The notes beneath the pieces were generated by a model. It was not told where the DNA came from, ran no database searches, and worked only from the letters and a program-made list of their open reading frames with translations. DNA of 64,000 bases from Candidatus Sumerlaeota bacterium. GTDB taxonomy: Bacteria; Sumerlaeota; Sumerlaeia; Sumerlaeales; Sumerlaeaceae. Shown one piece after another: positions 45,381 to 53,624 of this stretch (within the stretch, counting starts at the first letter, position 1; each line of letters starts with the position of its first letter). The DNA is taken from positions 382,991 through 446,990 of the forward strand of contig JADFCV010000002.1 of the NCBI GenBank assembly GCA_017161655.1, in the 5' to 3' direction. Both the position numbers and the translations under genes were made by a program.

Positions 45381-46625
45381 TTAAAACCATCTACGGCGCT
45401 CAGGGGGATTCGCGATTGCCAAAACTTTGCCCATAATCGCACTGCGGGGAACAACGCAGGCCCGATCCCAATCTTTGAATATCCATCCACGTTGAAACAG
45501 TGCTGGCGGTTGCCCGGCAACCATACCTACGAGTGTGTCGCGCGGGATTACAGTAACCGGCAAGAAAAAGTGTCCCTCGGGTATCACAAAGCGGAATGGC
45601 GCGGTAAGATTCTCCGCGCCTAGAGGATAATCGGAACGCGGGAGGAGCTGGCCATTCCGCAGAATTAAGGGAGGTGCAATTTCGATGGTGTCCCCAGGAA
45701 CGCCACAAACACGCTGAAAGTAATCCTGGATGTTCACAATGTAGGTTTCACTACTGAGTGCGCCAGTGCGTTCCATGAGGAATCGAGGAGGATCGAAATG
45801 CACGACTTCCCCCAGCTTTGGCTCGCGAAACCAGTATGCACCATACCAAACCAGTAGAGTGTCCCCGAAACGCATTTCTGCGCGGTCGAGTTCTTTTGTG
45901 ACACGTACGAAGGCGAAGACACGCCCACTGCCCCGAAGCGCGGCAACCGGAACGAGTAGTAAAAGAGCGATTCCAGCCACCGCAAGCCATGTTTTCCAAT
46001 TAATAGCTCGGTGACGGAGCAAGCCTAGCGAGGTTAGAACACCTAGCACGAGCACCGCCAATCCGAGAAAAAGCGTCGGTAAGAGGAATTGCAAACACGT
46101 GATCAAGACGCCCGCATAAAAGATCATGGCGAACCATGTTGCGAGGGTGTTTCTGAAAGACCATCTCTCACCGTTGATGCGAACGGAGGTAACAAACGCG
46201 TCTGTAACGATGGTCGACCATAGAACGACCAGCCCCACAAGAAGGTAGTTGTTCCACCACGCGCGCAGAGTGAAAAGTGCAAGCCACATTCCTCCCCAAA
46301 AGACCAACCCCAGGAATGCCGCCTTGCGGGATTGCCGGTTATACAGCTGACCTGCGGGAGGAAGTAAGCTTAGCCATACTGCCAACCAAGGGTAGCGATA
46401 GGGGAGAGGGCGTGGTGGGAGCTCCCAGAACCTGCTAATGGGAAATCTTTTCCATAGCTGCTCGGCTAGCCCCAGAATCCTGGCCGTGACAGATTCCCTG
46501 AGTGCAGCCCAGGAGGTAGGTTCAGGGAGTGCGCTTCCGGGTTCTGGCTGAAGAACACTCTGACATCGTGTGCATCGAGTATTCTCATCAGGGTTGTGAA
46601 AACCGCAAATCTTGCAGGCTTTCAT
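45381..46625 (-). CDS. Zinc-ribbon, polytopic signal peptidase I-like protein lacking catalytic residues
   Basis: A 414-residue protein: an N-terminal zinc ribbon (Cys4, Cys7, Cys18, Cys21), about six transmembrane segments (80-230), and a C-terminal domain that follows the S26 signal peptidase I pattern: GDTLLVW (254-260), KLGEVVHFDPP, QRVCGVPGDTIEI (304-316), IPEGHFF and VPRSAIMGK (392-400). The catalytic Ser of the usual SMxPT box is absent (no Ser in 240-252), the Lys of KRVxGxPGD is Gln304, and the GDNRxxSxDSR box is replaced. It should not cleave by the Ser/Lys mechanism. It lies 12 bases after a small gene and downstream of secG. Confidence 0.75.
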   Translation of the reverse strand: MKACKICGFHNPDENTRCTRCQSVLQPEPGSALPEPTSWAALRESVTARILGLAEQLWKRFPISRFWELPPRPLPYRYPWLAVWLSLLPPAGQLYNRQSRKAAFLGLVFWGGMWLALFTLRAWWNNYLLVGLVVLWSTIVTDAFVTSVRINGERWSFRNTLATWFAMIFYAGVLITCLQFLLPTLFLGLAVLVLGVLTSLGLLRHRAINWKTWLAVAGIALLLLVPVAALRGSGRVFAFVRVTKELDRAEMRFGDTLLVWYGAYWFREPKLGEVVHFDPPRFLMERTGALSSETYIVNIQDYFQRVCGVPGDTIEIAPPLILRNGQLLPRSDYPLGAENLTAPFRFVIPEGHFFLPVTVIPRDTLVGMVAGQPPALFQRGWIFKDWDRACVVPRSAIMGKVLAIANPPERRRWF

Positions 46626-46637
46626 TCAGTTGCTACC

Positions 46638-46862
46638 TTATCCTTCTCCGCGCCCTTGTTCTAGGGAGTTCTTTGCTTCGTCGGCTATGCTGGCCTCTCT
46701 CTCCCACACTGGCGGCTCGATTCTTTTAACAAGTGACACAGGGCCAAGGCTCTCTTCTAAAAAGGCACGAAAATCACGCAACCGCTGGGGCTCGGCCCTC
46801 TCGATTCGTATTTGTATCTCTCCGGTTTTGGTAATTTTTACCACAATGTTTTCAAAAGGCAT
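46638..46862 (-). CDS. 74-residue protein of unknown function
   Basis: A small soluble protein opening with a short strand-turn-strand pattern (IVVKITKTGEIQIRIE) followed by a helix and a charged tail. The opening is reminiscent of small DUF2997-like proteins, but I am not confident of that. It ends 12 bases before the signal-peptidase-like gene and is probably cotranscribed with it, while the secG terminator separates it from secG. The nearest purine-rich sequence (GGGAG) is about 18 bases upstream, too far for a normal site, so the start is uncertain. Confidence 0.5.
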   Translation of the reverse strand: MPFENIVVKITKTGEIQIRIERAEPQRLRDFRAFLEESLGPVSLVKRIEPPVWEREASIADEAKNSLEQGRGEG

Positions 46863-46984
46863 GAAGCTCGCTTACCCACTCCCACTGGCGCGTGTTCGCA
46901 GTTTCCCAGGCTCAGTTGTTTCGTCTTGTGACGTGTTCTGCGCCTCTTTTACTCTCTTTTACTCAGGCGTCCTTGGCGAGAACA

Positions 46985-47018
46985 AACAAAAAACGGAGCG
47001 ACAGGTTGTCGCCCCGTT
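46985..47018 (-). terminator. Rho-independent terminator of secG
   Basis: On the minus strand a 12-bp stem (AACGGGGCGACA / TGTCGCTCCGTT, one G-U pair) with a 3-base loop is followed by a T-rich tract TTTTTTGTTTG. It starts 26 bases after the secG stop. Confidence 0.9.
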
Positions 47019-47043
47019 ATAGCGAGAATGTCATGGGGAAGAA

Positions 47044-47481
47044 TTACTCGGTACTTGGGAGAGGAGTCTGTGCTGGTGGTACAGACGCAGGCTGCTGGCC
47101 CGTTTGAGACCCCGCGGGAGCCGCCGGAGAGCCAACTGGTGTTTGCTGATTTCCTGGTTGTGAACCTTCCGGGGCTGTTGCGGCGGGGACCACATCGGCT
47201 GCACCGCTCAGGAATTTCTCAGCGCGACTGCGAGCGATATGCTCACCCCAAAACGTGAGAACGACTGTCAGGACGATGAATGTGATCGCCGCATTACGAG
47301 TCCATTTTCGGAGGGCAGCTGTGGCTGCTCCAAAACCGAACGTTTCACCAATGGCTGAAGCCCCTCCAAGACCAGACAGACCGCCGCCTTTGCCCTCCTG
47401 TGCCAGGATCACCATGATGAGAAAAAGACAGGCGAAGAAATAAATCACCAGCAGCACGTAAAAACCGATAAGCATCAACAT
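47044..47481 (-). CDS. secG: Protein translocase subunit SecG
   Basis: A 145-residue membrane protein with two transmembrane segments (about 5-25 and 66-82) separated by the conserved loop QEGKGGGLSGLGGASAIGETFGFG, the hallmark of SecG. It supports SecYEG/SecA-driven export. The tail after residue 90 is long and rich in Pro, Ala, Gln and Ser, about 55 residues beyond a minimal SecG, and is probably disordered. A second ATG at 47475 is possible. It is a monocistronic unit by its strong terminator. Confidence 0.92.
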   Translation of the reverse strand: MLMLIGFYVLLVIYFFACLFLIMVILAQEGKGGGLSGLGGASAIGETFGFGAATAALRKWTRNAAITFIVLTVVLTFWGEHIARSRAEKFLSGAADVVPAATAPEGSQPGNQQTPVGSPAAPAGSQTGQQPASVPPAQTPLPSTE

Positions 47482-47685
47482 GTTTGCTCAGTTATCCTCT
47501 CAGCCCACTGATTACATTGGGATTTTAGCAACAAAATCGTTCGAATTTTCCGCGGTGTGCTACAGATTTACGCAAGAAAAATTGCCACCCGTGTTACCCA
47601 GCCGTACATTTCGGTGCAAAAGCGAACCACGATGCCCTGAAGAAATCACCACTCCTTCGCATAGGAATTGTGTCTTTAGGTTAGT

Positions 47686-47715
47686 TTGGCTGTTCAAGAG
47701 AACGGTCCTTATGAT
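47686..47715 (+). promoter_or_regulatory. Candidate sigma-70-type promoter of icd
   Basis: TTGGCT and TATGAT separated by 18 bases, with the second element matching the -10 consensus at five of six positions. It lies 34 bases before the icd start codon in the 267-base gap between secG and icd. The rest of that gap holds nothing I recognise. The promoter is inferred from sequence only. Confidence 0.4.
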
Positions 47716-47748
47716 CCGGTGACAACGCAAAACTGATGAGGAAGCACT

Positions 47749-49200
47749 ATGGACAGAGTCCCAATTACAGTTGCATACGGCGACGGGATCGGTCCCGAGA
47801 TCATGGAAGCCACTCTGCGTGTTCTGGATGCTGCCGGGGCGCGCATTGCTCCAGAAGTGATCGAGATCGGGGAGAAAGTCTATCTCAGAGGGATTCCTGA
47901 AGGCATCGAGCCATCAGCGTTCGAGTCCATCCGGCGAACCCGCGTCTTTCTCAAGGCACCGATCACGACTCCCCAGGGAGGCGGTTACAAGAGTCTGAAC
48001 GTGACCACACGTATGGCATTCGGTCTGTACGCCAATGTTCGCCCCTGCAAATCTTACCACCCGTACGTCAAGACGAAGCATCCCGATCTTGATGTGGTGA
48101 TCATTCGTGAAAACCAGGAAGATCTCTACACCGGGATTGAGCACCAACAGACGCCCGAAGTGGTACAATCACTAAAGCTCATCTCGCGGCCAGGTTGCGA
48201 AAAAATTGTCCGCTACGCCTTTGAGTATGCTCGCGCGAACAACCGCCGCAAGGTCACTTGCTTTACAAAAGACAACATTATGAAGATGGCCGACGGCCTT
48301 TTTCATCGCGTGTTCGATGAGATCGGCGAGCAGTATCCAGATATCGAGAAAGAACACTGGATTGTGGATATCGGTGCGGCAAAGCTTGCGGATACCCCGG
48401 AGCACTTTGACGTCGTCGTCATGCCGAACCTCTATGGCGACATTCTTTCGGACGTGGCAGCGCAGATTGCAGGTAGTGTCGGGCTGGCTGGCTCGGCAAA
48501 TATCGGCGAGCAGTGCGCAATGTTCGAAGCAATCCACGGTTCGGCACCCCGTCGCGCTGGACAGAATCTCGCCAACCCCTCCGGACTGCTCATGGGCGCG
48601 GTAATGATGCTCGTTCACATTGGACAGCCCGACGTAGCTGAACGAGTTCAGAACGCCTGGCTTAGGACAATTGAAGACGGCATACACACCTATGACATCT
48701 ATGATCCCGCTGTGAGCACGCAAAAAGTTGGGACGAGAGAATTCGCCGATGCCGTTATTGCACGTCTTGGGGAGATTCCGACGAAGCTGAAGCCGGTGAA
48801 GTATGCCGCACAAATCGCAGAAAAACCGGCAGCGCCCCCAGTGGCTGAGCAAACGCAGGTACCTCCAGTCCCAGTCAATCAAGCACTGGTGGGGGTGGAC
48901 CTTTTTCTCCGCTGGGACGGCAAATCTCCTTCGGAGCTAGCAGAATTGGTTGCGCCGGTTGGGGGCGACGTCTTTGAACTTACTCGCATCAGTAATCGAG
49001 GTCAGCGTGTATGGCCCACGGGTTACGAGGGGACAATGCTCGTAGATCACTGGCGGTGCCGGTTCATGGCAAAGAACAAACCTGTCGTCCCCAAAACGAT
49101 TGTTGAACTCCTCGCGCGAACGGAAGCGAAAGGACTTCAATTCATCAAGGTCGAGAACCTCTACGAATTTGATGGCAAACCGGGATACGCTTCCATTTGA
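47749..49200 (+). CDS. icd: NADP-type isocitrate dehydrogenase with C-terminal extension
   Basis: A 483-residue decarboxylating dehydrogenase. The catalytic domain (1-340) starts with VAYGDGIGPEIM and carries KAPITTPQGGGYKSLNVTTR, VIIRENQEDLYTGIE, KDNIMKMADGLF, MPNLYGDILSDVAAQ and EAIHGSAPRRAG. A Pro/Ala-rich linker (about 355-375) joins an extra domain of about 105 residues, as in the Thermus-type enzymes. It converts isocitrate to 2-oxoglutarate. GAGGAA precedes the ATG by 6 bases. It is transcribed alone, with its own terminator. Confidence 0.92.
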   Translation: MDRVPITVAYGDGIGPEIMEATLRVLDAAGARIAPEVIEIGEKVYLRGIPEGIEPSAFESIRRTRVFLKAPITTPQGGGYKSLNVTTRMAFGLYANVRPCKSYHPYVKTKHPDLDVVIIRENQEDLYTGIEHQQTPEVVQSLKLISRPGCEKIVRYAFEYARANNRRKVTCFTKDNIMKMADGLFHRVFDEIGEQYPDIEKEHWIVDIGAAKLADTPEHFDVVVMPNLYGDILSDVAAQIAGSVGLAGSANIGEQCAMFEAIHGSAPRRAGQNLANPSGLLMGAVMMLVHIGQPDVAERVQNAWLRTIEDGIHTYDIYDPAVSTQKVGTREFADAVIARLGEIPTKLKPVKYAAQIAEKPAAPPVAEQTQVPPVPVNQALVGVDLFLRWDGKSPSELAELVAPVGGDVFELTRISNRGQRVWPTGYEGTMLVDHWRCRFMAKNKPVVPKTIVELLARTEAKGLQFIKVENLYEFDGKPGYASI

Positions 49201-49229
49201 GTAAGGGCCAGCGGAAGTCATAAAAGTTG

Positions 49230-49268
49230 GAAAGCCCTGCGGTAAGAACGACTGCAGGGCTTTCTTTT
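49230..49268 (+). terminator. Rho-independent terminator of icd
   Basis: An 11-bp perfect stem GAAAGCCCTGC / GCAGGGCTTTC with a 13-base loop, followed by TTTT, 29 bases after the icd stop. It lies between convergent genes and could act weakly in the opposite direction too. Confidence 0.85.
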
Positions 49269-49301
49269 CACACGACACAACGTCAGAATCTCGCGATTGT
49301 C

Positions 49302-49811
49302 TTACGAAGATAGTCGCGGGTCGAACTGCTGTTCCGAAGGCGCTGAGCCGGTCGGCGCCTCTTCTGGACTCTGCGGTGATTGTGTCCCGCCACTCTCGTA
49401 AAGAACGGGCACGGGAACCTCTTTCTTGCCATTCATCTTCGGGGCGCTAACAGCGTTCCTTCCTGGCAACGCGTCATGATGCTCTGCAGGATTTGCCTGG
49501 AAATCGTAAAAGGATTTGGTCCCAGTTGGAGACAGTCTTGACGCAGTCGCCCTCACCGGGTCAGCCGATTGAACGCTGCTCTGACCACCTGGGGTATCGC
49601 TTTTTCCCCACGACTTCTCTGCTGGCGTCTTTTTGCTAGTTCGAGCTGGAACAACCGTGATGGTAGAGCTGCTACTACCCAGCGGCGGAGGAGGCACGAA
49701 AACACGCGTGAGGTTGCCCCCTGCTTGCGATGCAACTCCCGAACACGCGGTCAATGCCAACGCACCCAAGCCCATGCATGCGAACCTTATCGATTTGCCG
49801 AGTCTGTCCAT
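49302..49811 (-). CDS. Pro/Ser-rich lipoprotein of unknown function
   Basis: About 169 residues. The signal peptide ends in the lipobox LTAC, so the mature chain should be lipid-anchored. The rest is low complexity, rich in Ser, Pro, Gly, Thr and Lys, with no recognised fold and probably disordered. ATG 49811 is chosen because GGAGGAG lies 3-9 bases upstream; an earlier in-frame ATG at 49829 would overlap that site. It ends convergently with icd. Confidence 0.65.
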   Translation of the reverse strand: MDRLGKSIRFACMGLGALALTACSGVASQAGGNLTRVFVPPPPLGSSSSTITVVPARTSKKTPAEKSWGKSDTPGGQSSVQSADPVRATASRLSPTGTKSFYDFQANPAEHHDALPGRNAVSAPKMNGKKEVPVPVLYESGGTQSPQSPEEAPTGSAPSEQQFDPRLSS

Positions 49812-49904
49812 TTCTCCTCCAGTCTTCACATTTGTTCCCTCGCTAGGGCTTGGAACCTCAGTCTAGCCAGCGATGCCGCTTTTGCGCACCTCTCCATAAC
49901 CTGC

Positions 49905-50543
49905 CTACCTGCCACATGTTTCATTTGTTGGTTTATCCACAGCTTCAAGCTCATGCTTTTGCAAGCTTATTTCGTCGAGAATTGTTTGGAAAAGCCTGTC
50001 GTCGGACGCTTCGGCTATATCGCGATAATAGTCTTCCGTTCGTTCCAGATAGCGCCAAACCTTTGCGCGGTCTGGACTCGTTCGAAGTGAAATGATATTA
50101 TCCAGCCGGTCACACAGTTTGATGATCCTCACGTAAAGCGGAGCATTAATAATAAGGTTTTTATATTCGGCGGCTGAAAGTACTCTCTCGCAAGTATATT
50201 TGCTTAGAGTTTCCACATCGCGGGCAACGATTGGGCCGAAAATTTCCTCAAGTCGAGCTTTTGTCCACTCTGGCGAGTCTTCAAGCACGTCGTGCAATAA
50301 GGCTACCGCGGTCTGCTGAGCTGTGGCCTTCGCATACACCATGAGGAAGTGTAACGCGACTCGAATGGGGTGAATCAAGAACGGCTCGCCTCCGTCCCGA
50401 AGCTGGCCGCGATGAGCCGTCTCGGCGACTTCAAGGGCGCGGACAACCAATTCGTCGGTTCCCCATCGATACCGTGCATACGCTCTCAAAGAGTGCTTGA
50501 GCGGCTCGATATAGAGCTGTCGGACATTTGCTTCTTCTTGCAT
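49905..50543 (-). CDS. HD-domain hydrolase related to the (p)ppGpp hydrolase domain of RelA/SpoT
   Basis: A 212-residue protein that is essentially a stand-alone alarmone-hydrolase domain. Motifs are AHRGQLRDGGEPFLIHP (metal His58), LLHDVLEDS (His84, Asp85, with the ED pair at 88-89 seen in hydrolase-active enzymes) and KLCDRLDNI (Asp144). There is no synthetase domain. Stand-alone members (SAH/Mesh1-like) hydrolyse (p)ppGpp or related nucleotides. It overlaps the end of the upstream membrane-protein gene by 58 bases, an unusually long overlap that suggests coupling. Confidence 0.82.
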   Translation of the reverse strand: MQEEANVRQLYIEPLKHSLRAYARYRWGTDELVVRALEVAETAHRGQLRDGGEPFLIHPIRVALHFLMVYAKATAQQTAVALLHDVLEDSPEWTKARLEEIFGPIVARDVETLSKYTCERVLSAAEYKNLIINAPLYVRIIKLCDRLDNIISLRTSPDRAKVWRYLERTEDYYRDIAEASDDRLFQTILDEISLQKHELEAVDKPTNETCGR

Positions 50544-51340
50544 AAGAGCGACCTAACCAAGGTGTCGGTGCCAAATAAGGCGTGTCCGATTCCCCACGTT
50601 TTGAATTTGTACCATCTCAAGAGGGAATCTATAACAAAAAGAAGGCCGATTAGCCCCAAAACATTGGCTTTCAATGGGATGACAACCGAATCGCTAACTG
50701 CTACGGCACTAAACCACTCGAAAAGCCATGCCAAAACCCCGACGAGAACAGCTCCGCCGATACTGCCTTCTAGTAAGCACCCGTTGCGGAAGAGAGCATA
50801 GAAGTCCCACTGGCGGGGGCAATAGGCACTTTCCGCCCATCTCCCCAAAGCAAGGACCACCGGCAATCCAAGTAAGGTATCGGATAACAATCCCATGACT
50901 GTGCTAGGGGCACTTTTTCGGTTTCTGATGAGCTCGGCCTCCCGACTATAAGCGTAGGTTCGGCGTATCGGTTCGTCCAGAGGCCAAGGTTCGAGACGGT
51001 ACTCGTAAGCCTCATTCCCAAGGGCCAGAATGGCAGTCACGGCATAAAATTTGTCGCGGTAAACCACAGTGGTTGGCACCCCACGCGGCACGGCAACGTC
51101 AGAGACGCAAGCTTTGCGAAGGGGGACCCAATCTGCCTTGATTGACGACGTGCGGATCCGGAGGTACGCGCGCTCTGTATCCCCCTGCGCGACCACAATG
51201 TCCCCGGGGATGCTTACATCGGCAAAGAGCCAGGAGGCAGATGGCTCGTGCCAGATTAGCGGGTCGTACCGATCAGCCGGAGACGAACTTGTCTCGGCGC
51301 TAGTCTCTGTTTTGTCCGAATACTCAAATCGCGCCGTCAT
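50486..51340 (-). CDS. Membrane protein of unknown function
   Basis: A 284-residue protein with a soluble N-terminal domain (about 1-145, containing two or three beta-rich segments) and three or four transmembrane segments (about 145-245), ending in a basic, Ser-rich tail. I do not recognise a family. No good ribosome-binding site precedes the ATG at 51340. Its 3' end overlaps the alarmone-hydrolase-like gene by 58 bases in another frame, so the two are probably cotranscribed. Confidence 0.6.
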   Translation of the reverse strand: MTARFEYSDKTETSAETSSSPADRYDPLIWHEPSASWLFADVSIPGDIVVAQGDTERAYLRIRTSSIKADWVPLRKACVSDVAVPRGVPTTVVYRDKFYAVTAILALGNEAYEYRLEPWPLDEPIRRTYAYSREAELIRNRKSAPSTVMGLLSDTLLGLPVVLALGRWAESAYCPRQWDFYALFRNGCLLEGSIGGAVLVGVLAWLFEWFSAVAVSDSVVIPLKANVLGLIGLLFVIDSLLRWYKFKTWGIGHALFGTDTLVRSLLCKKKQMSDSSISSRSSTL

Positions 51341-51539
51341 GGTGTTTGGCGTGTGACTGCTATCTGAAAAGCGATTGCCTAAAACTCAAACCCTATTGTT
51401 CCAGTGCTCTATCTCGCAACACTCTCGCCGATACCGGCGTCAAAATGCACCTTTTCGTGCCTTCGATTAGAACCTACATCGAGACAAGCAAATGAATCCA
51501 ATCAATCTTTGTTGGTATCGAACGCACGTAGTGCGCGGT

Positions 51540-51583
51540 GCCAGGGCTGCTGGCAGCGGCAGCATTTTTTGCTTTACCCTGGC
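51540..51583 (+). promoter_or_regulatory. Structured leader before rlpA with a terminator-like hairpin
   Basis: GCCAGGG and CCCTGGC (7 bp) enclose an inner GCTGC/GCAGC stem followed by six T. The inner hairpin plus T run could terminate transcription 50-70 bases before the rlpA start; the outer stem is an alternative pairing that includes the same region. This is compatible with attenuation but rests only on base pairing. Confidence 0.3.
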
Positions 51584-51636
51584 TCTTTTCTCATGCGAAG
51601 GGCAGGGTATGACCATTCTTGAAAAGGAGGCGCCAC

Positions 51637-52572
51637 ATGAAGCAACCGACGGCGATGGGCCGGCTGGCCGTGATTGCCGCGATGTCTATCGTGGCCCTGC
51701 CTCTCCCTGCATGGACTTCTTCCGGATCGAGCGAACGCTCTGGTCAACCAAAGACGACGAGCGTCGCAAAAGAATCGAAGAAGTTGCCATCGCAGGTATC
51801 TCTTTCCAGTAAGAAACCCATTTCAAACGAGCCCGAAAAGCTGACGGCGCCCAAACCGAATTTCTATGCCGATGCAGCTTCGAAGTCAAAGAAGACATCT
51901 GCCAATTCTGGGGTTTCGAAGCGGAAGCAAGAGTCAAAAGGTCCGGAAAAAAAGACCGCTTCTACCGTGGCTGGCCCGACCTCGGTGAGAAGGTTACAGC
52001 CGCCGTCGGGCGAGCTGATTCAGACCGTTTCGTACGCTCCAGTAGCGCAGAAATCACTGTCATCTCGTTCGGATTTACAAGTGCCGGGCGCGCGCGCGCA
52101 AATCCCCGATGTCAGTCCCCAGACCACCGTAGCATCAACCGCAGAGAAACGCTCTCTTTGGTCGCGTTTGAATCCCCTCAGCCTTTTTGAAGGGCACAAA
52201 CCGAAGCTAGTCTCGACGGGGTATATTCAGACGGGAATTGCATCGTGGTACGGAGCGGGGTTTCATGGCGGCCCAACGGCTTCAGGGGAGCGGTATGATA
52301 TGAACGATCTCACGGCAGCACATCCTTCCCTGCCGTTTGGAACGCTTCTTCGGGTCACAAATCTTCGCAATGGGAGAGAGGTCATTGTCCGCGTCAACAA
52401 TCGAGGTCCCTACGTGCGAAATCGGATCCTCGACCTCTCAAAGGAAGCTGCTCGCCAGCTAGGCATGGTCGGTTCAGGTCTTGCGAAGGTTCGTGTCGAG
52501 GTATTGGAAGCTGTCGAACCAATTGGTCGGTGGGGACAGCAAAAACTGCAACAGCTCAGTGGGCGCCCGTGA
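51637..52572 (+). CDS. rlpA: RlpA-like septal ring lytic transglycosylase family protein
   Basis: About 311 residues. A signal peptide (1-26) leads into a long low-complexity region rich in Ser, Lys and Pro (about 30-185), then a C-terminal double-psi beta-barrel (about 200-290) with IASWYGAGFHGGPTASGE, LTAAHPSLPFGTLLRVTN and VNNRGPYV, the RlpA signature. Homologues cleave denuded glycan strands at the septum or bind peptidoglycan; there is no C-terminal SPOR domain here. AAGGAGG lies 7 bases before ATG 51637, which fixes the start over an upstream in-frame TTG. It is divergent from the membrane-protein gene. Confidence 0.88.
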   Translation: MKQPTAMGRLAVIAAMSIVALPLPAWTSSGSSERSGQPKTTSVAKESKKLPSQVSLSSKKPISNEPEKLTAPKPNFYADAASKSKKTSANSGVSKRKQESKGPEKKTASTVAGPTSVRRLQPPSGELIQTVSYAPVAQKSLSSRSDLQVPGARAQIPDVSPQTTVASTAEKRSLWSRLNPLSLFEGHKPKLVSTGYIQTGIASWYGAGFHGGPTASGERYDMNDLTAAHPSLPFGTLLRVTNLRNGREVIVRVNNRGPYVRNRILDLSKEAARQLGMVGSGLAKVRVEVLEAVEPIGRWGQQKLQQLSGRP

Positions 52573-52633
52573 ATTGGTTTTCGCTGGACCGGACGTCTCT
52601 GGTATGGGCGAGATTCGCGGTTGCGCTGATTTC

Positions 52634-53455
52634 CTAGGCCTTCAACCGTGCCGTCTTTATTGCGGTGCTTAGTTCATTAAGCCACCCGCTAATCTCCCCA
52701 CATGCGCTGACAACATCCCTGGCAGCTGCAATTTTCTCGATAAGGGCACTTCCAACGACCACCCCATCAGCGAGACGAGCAACCTCTTGCGCCTGCGCCG
52801 GGGTGGCGATTCCGAAACCAACCACCACCGGAAGAGTTGTGAGCGAGCGGAGTTCTGCGAGCGGTTCTTCCAGAGCAAAACGCGTGTTTGCTCGCGCTCC
52901 GGTCACTCCCTTCACCGAAATGTAATAAAGAAACCCAGAAGCACGCTCTGCGATGAGCTTTTTTCTTTCAAAAGGCGTGGTTGGCGCCACCAGCTCAATA
53001 AAATGAAGGCCGTGGCTTCTGAGGACGGGCTGAATGCCGTCGGCTTCCTCGACAGGAACATCGGGAATGAGCACTGCGTCAGCTCCGACAGTGGCGGACC
53101 TTGCAGCAAATTTCTCAAAACCATAGTGTAGGAAGGGATTCAATGCCCCGAAAAGGACGATAGGCGTGTCGCTAGCGCGCCGAAACTCGGCTACAATATC
53201 AAGAATTCTTTCTAAGGTGGTTCCGTTCTCCAGCGCTGTTTTGCAAGCTGCCTGGATTGTTGGACCATCCGCAATAGGATCGCTAAAAGGGACCCCCAAT
53301 TCGATGATGTCTGCGCCATTCTCGGCTAAGCTCTTAAGCAGAGGGAGGGTCCACTCGGGGGACGGAAAACCTCCAGTCAGGTAAGGCACAAGTGCAGCTT
53401 CATTCTTCGTCCGTAGCTTGGCAAACACTGCGTCAATCCGGTTCGTGGTGCTCAT
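52634..53455 (-). CDS. trpA: Tryptophan synthase alpha subunit
   Basis: About 273 residues, the normal family length from ATG 53455; the frame runs 23 codons further without conserved residues. It is a TIM barrel with ELGVPFSDPIADGPTIQ (catalytic Glu and Asp), VLIPDVPVEEAD, TGARANTR and VGFGIATPAQAQEV motifs. It splits indole-3-glycerol phosphate to indole, which passes to TrpB. No trpB or other trp gene is adjacent, which is unusual for trpA. It is divergent from nfnA. Confidence 0.95.
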   Translation of the reverse strand: MSTTNRIDAVFAKLRTKNEAALVPYLTGGFPSPEWTLPLLKSLAENGADIIELGVPFSDPIADGPTIQAACKTALENGTTLERILDIVAEFRRASDTPIVLFGALNPFLHYGFEKFAARSATVGADAVLIPDVPVEEADGIQPVLRSHGLHFIELVAPTTPFERKKLIAERASGFLYYISVKGVTGARANTRFALEEPLAELRSLTTLPVVVGFGIATPAQAQEVARLADGVVVGSALIEKIAAARDVVSACGEISGWLNELSTAIKTARLKA

Positions 53456-53624
53456 AGTCCGTCCTAATCGTTCACTGCGAACATCCAGTTTCGCGTCAGC
53501 GTGTTTGATTGAAAGACTGCGCACGCAGGCAGGTGAAGCAAAAAAGTGAAAAATCCTTGCTTCAGCACTATTCAGACCATTTCGTCATATTTAGTAACCT
53601 ACCTCGAAGAAGCGGTGACATGAA

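Noticed and set aside
45381..46625. Calling the protein a functional signal peptidase I
   Set aside because: The Ser and Lys of the catalytic dyad are not present at the expected positions.
48172..48882. A 236-codon open frame antisense to icd
   Set aside because: It lies wholly within the conserved icd coding sequence; the product has no recognisable fold and many cysteines typical of shadow frames.
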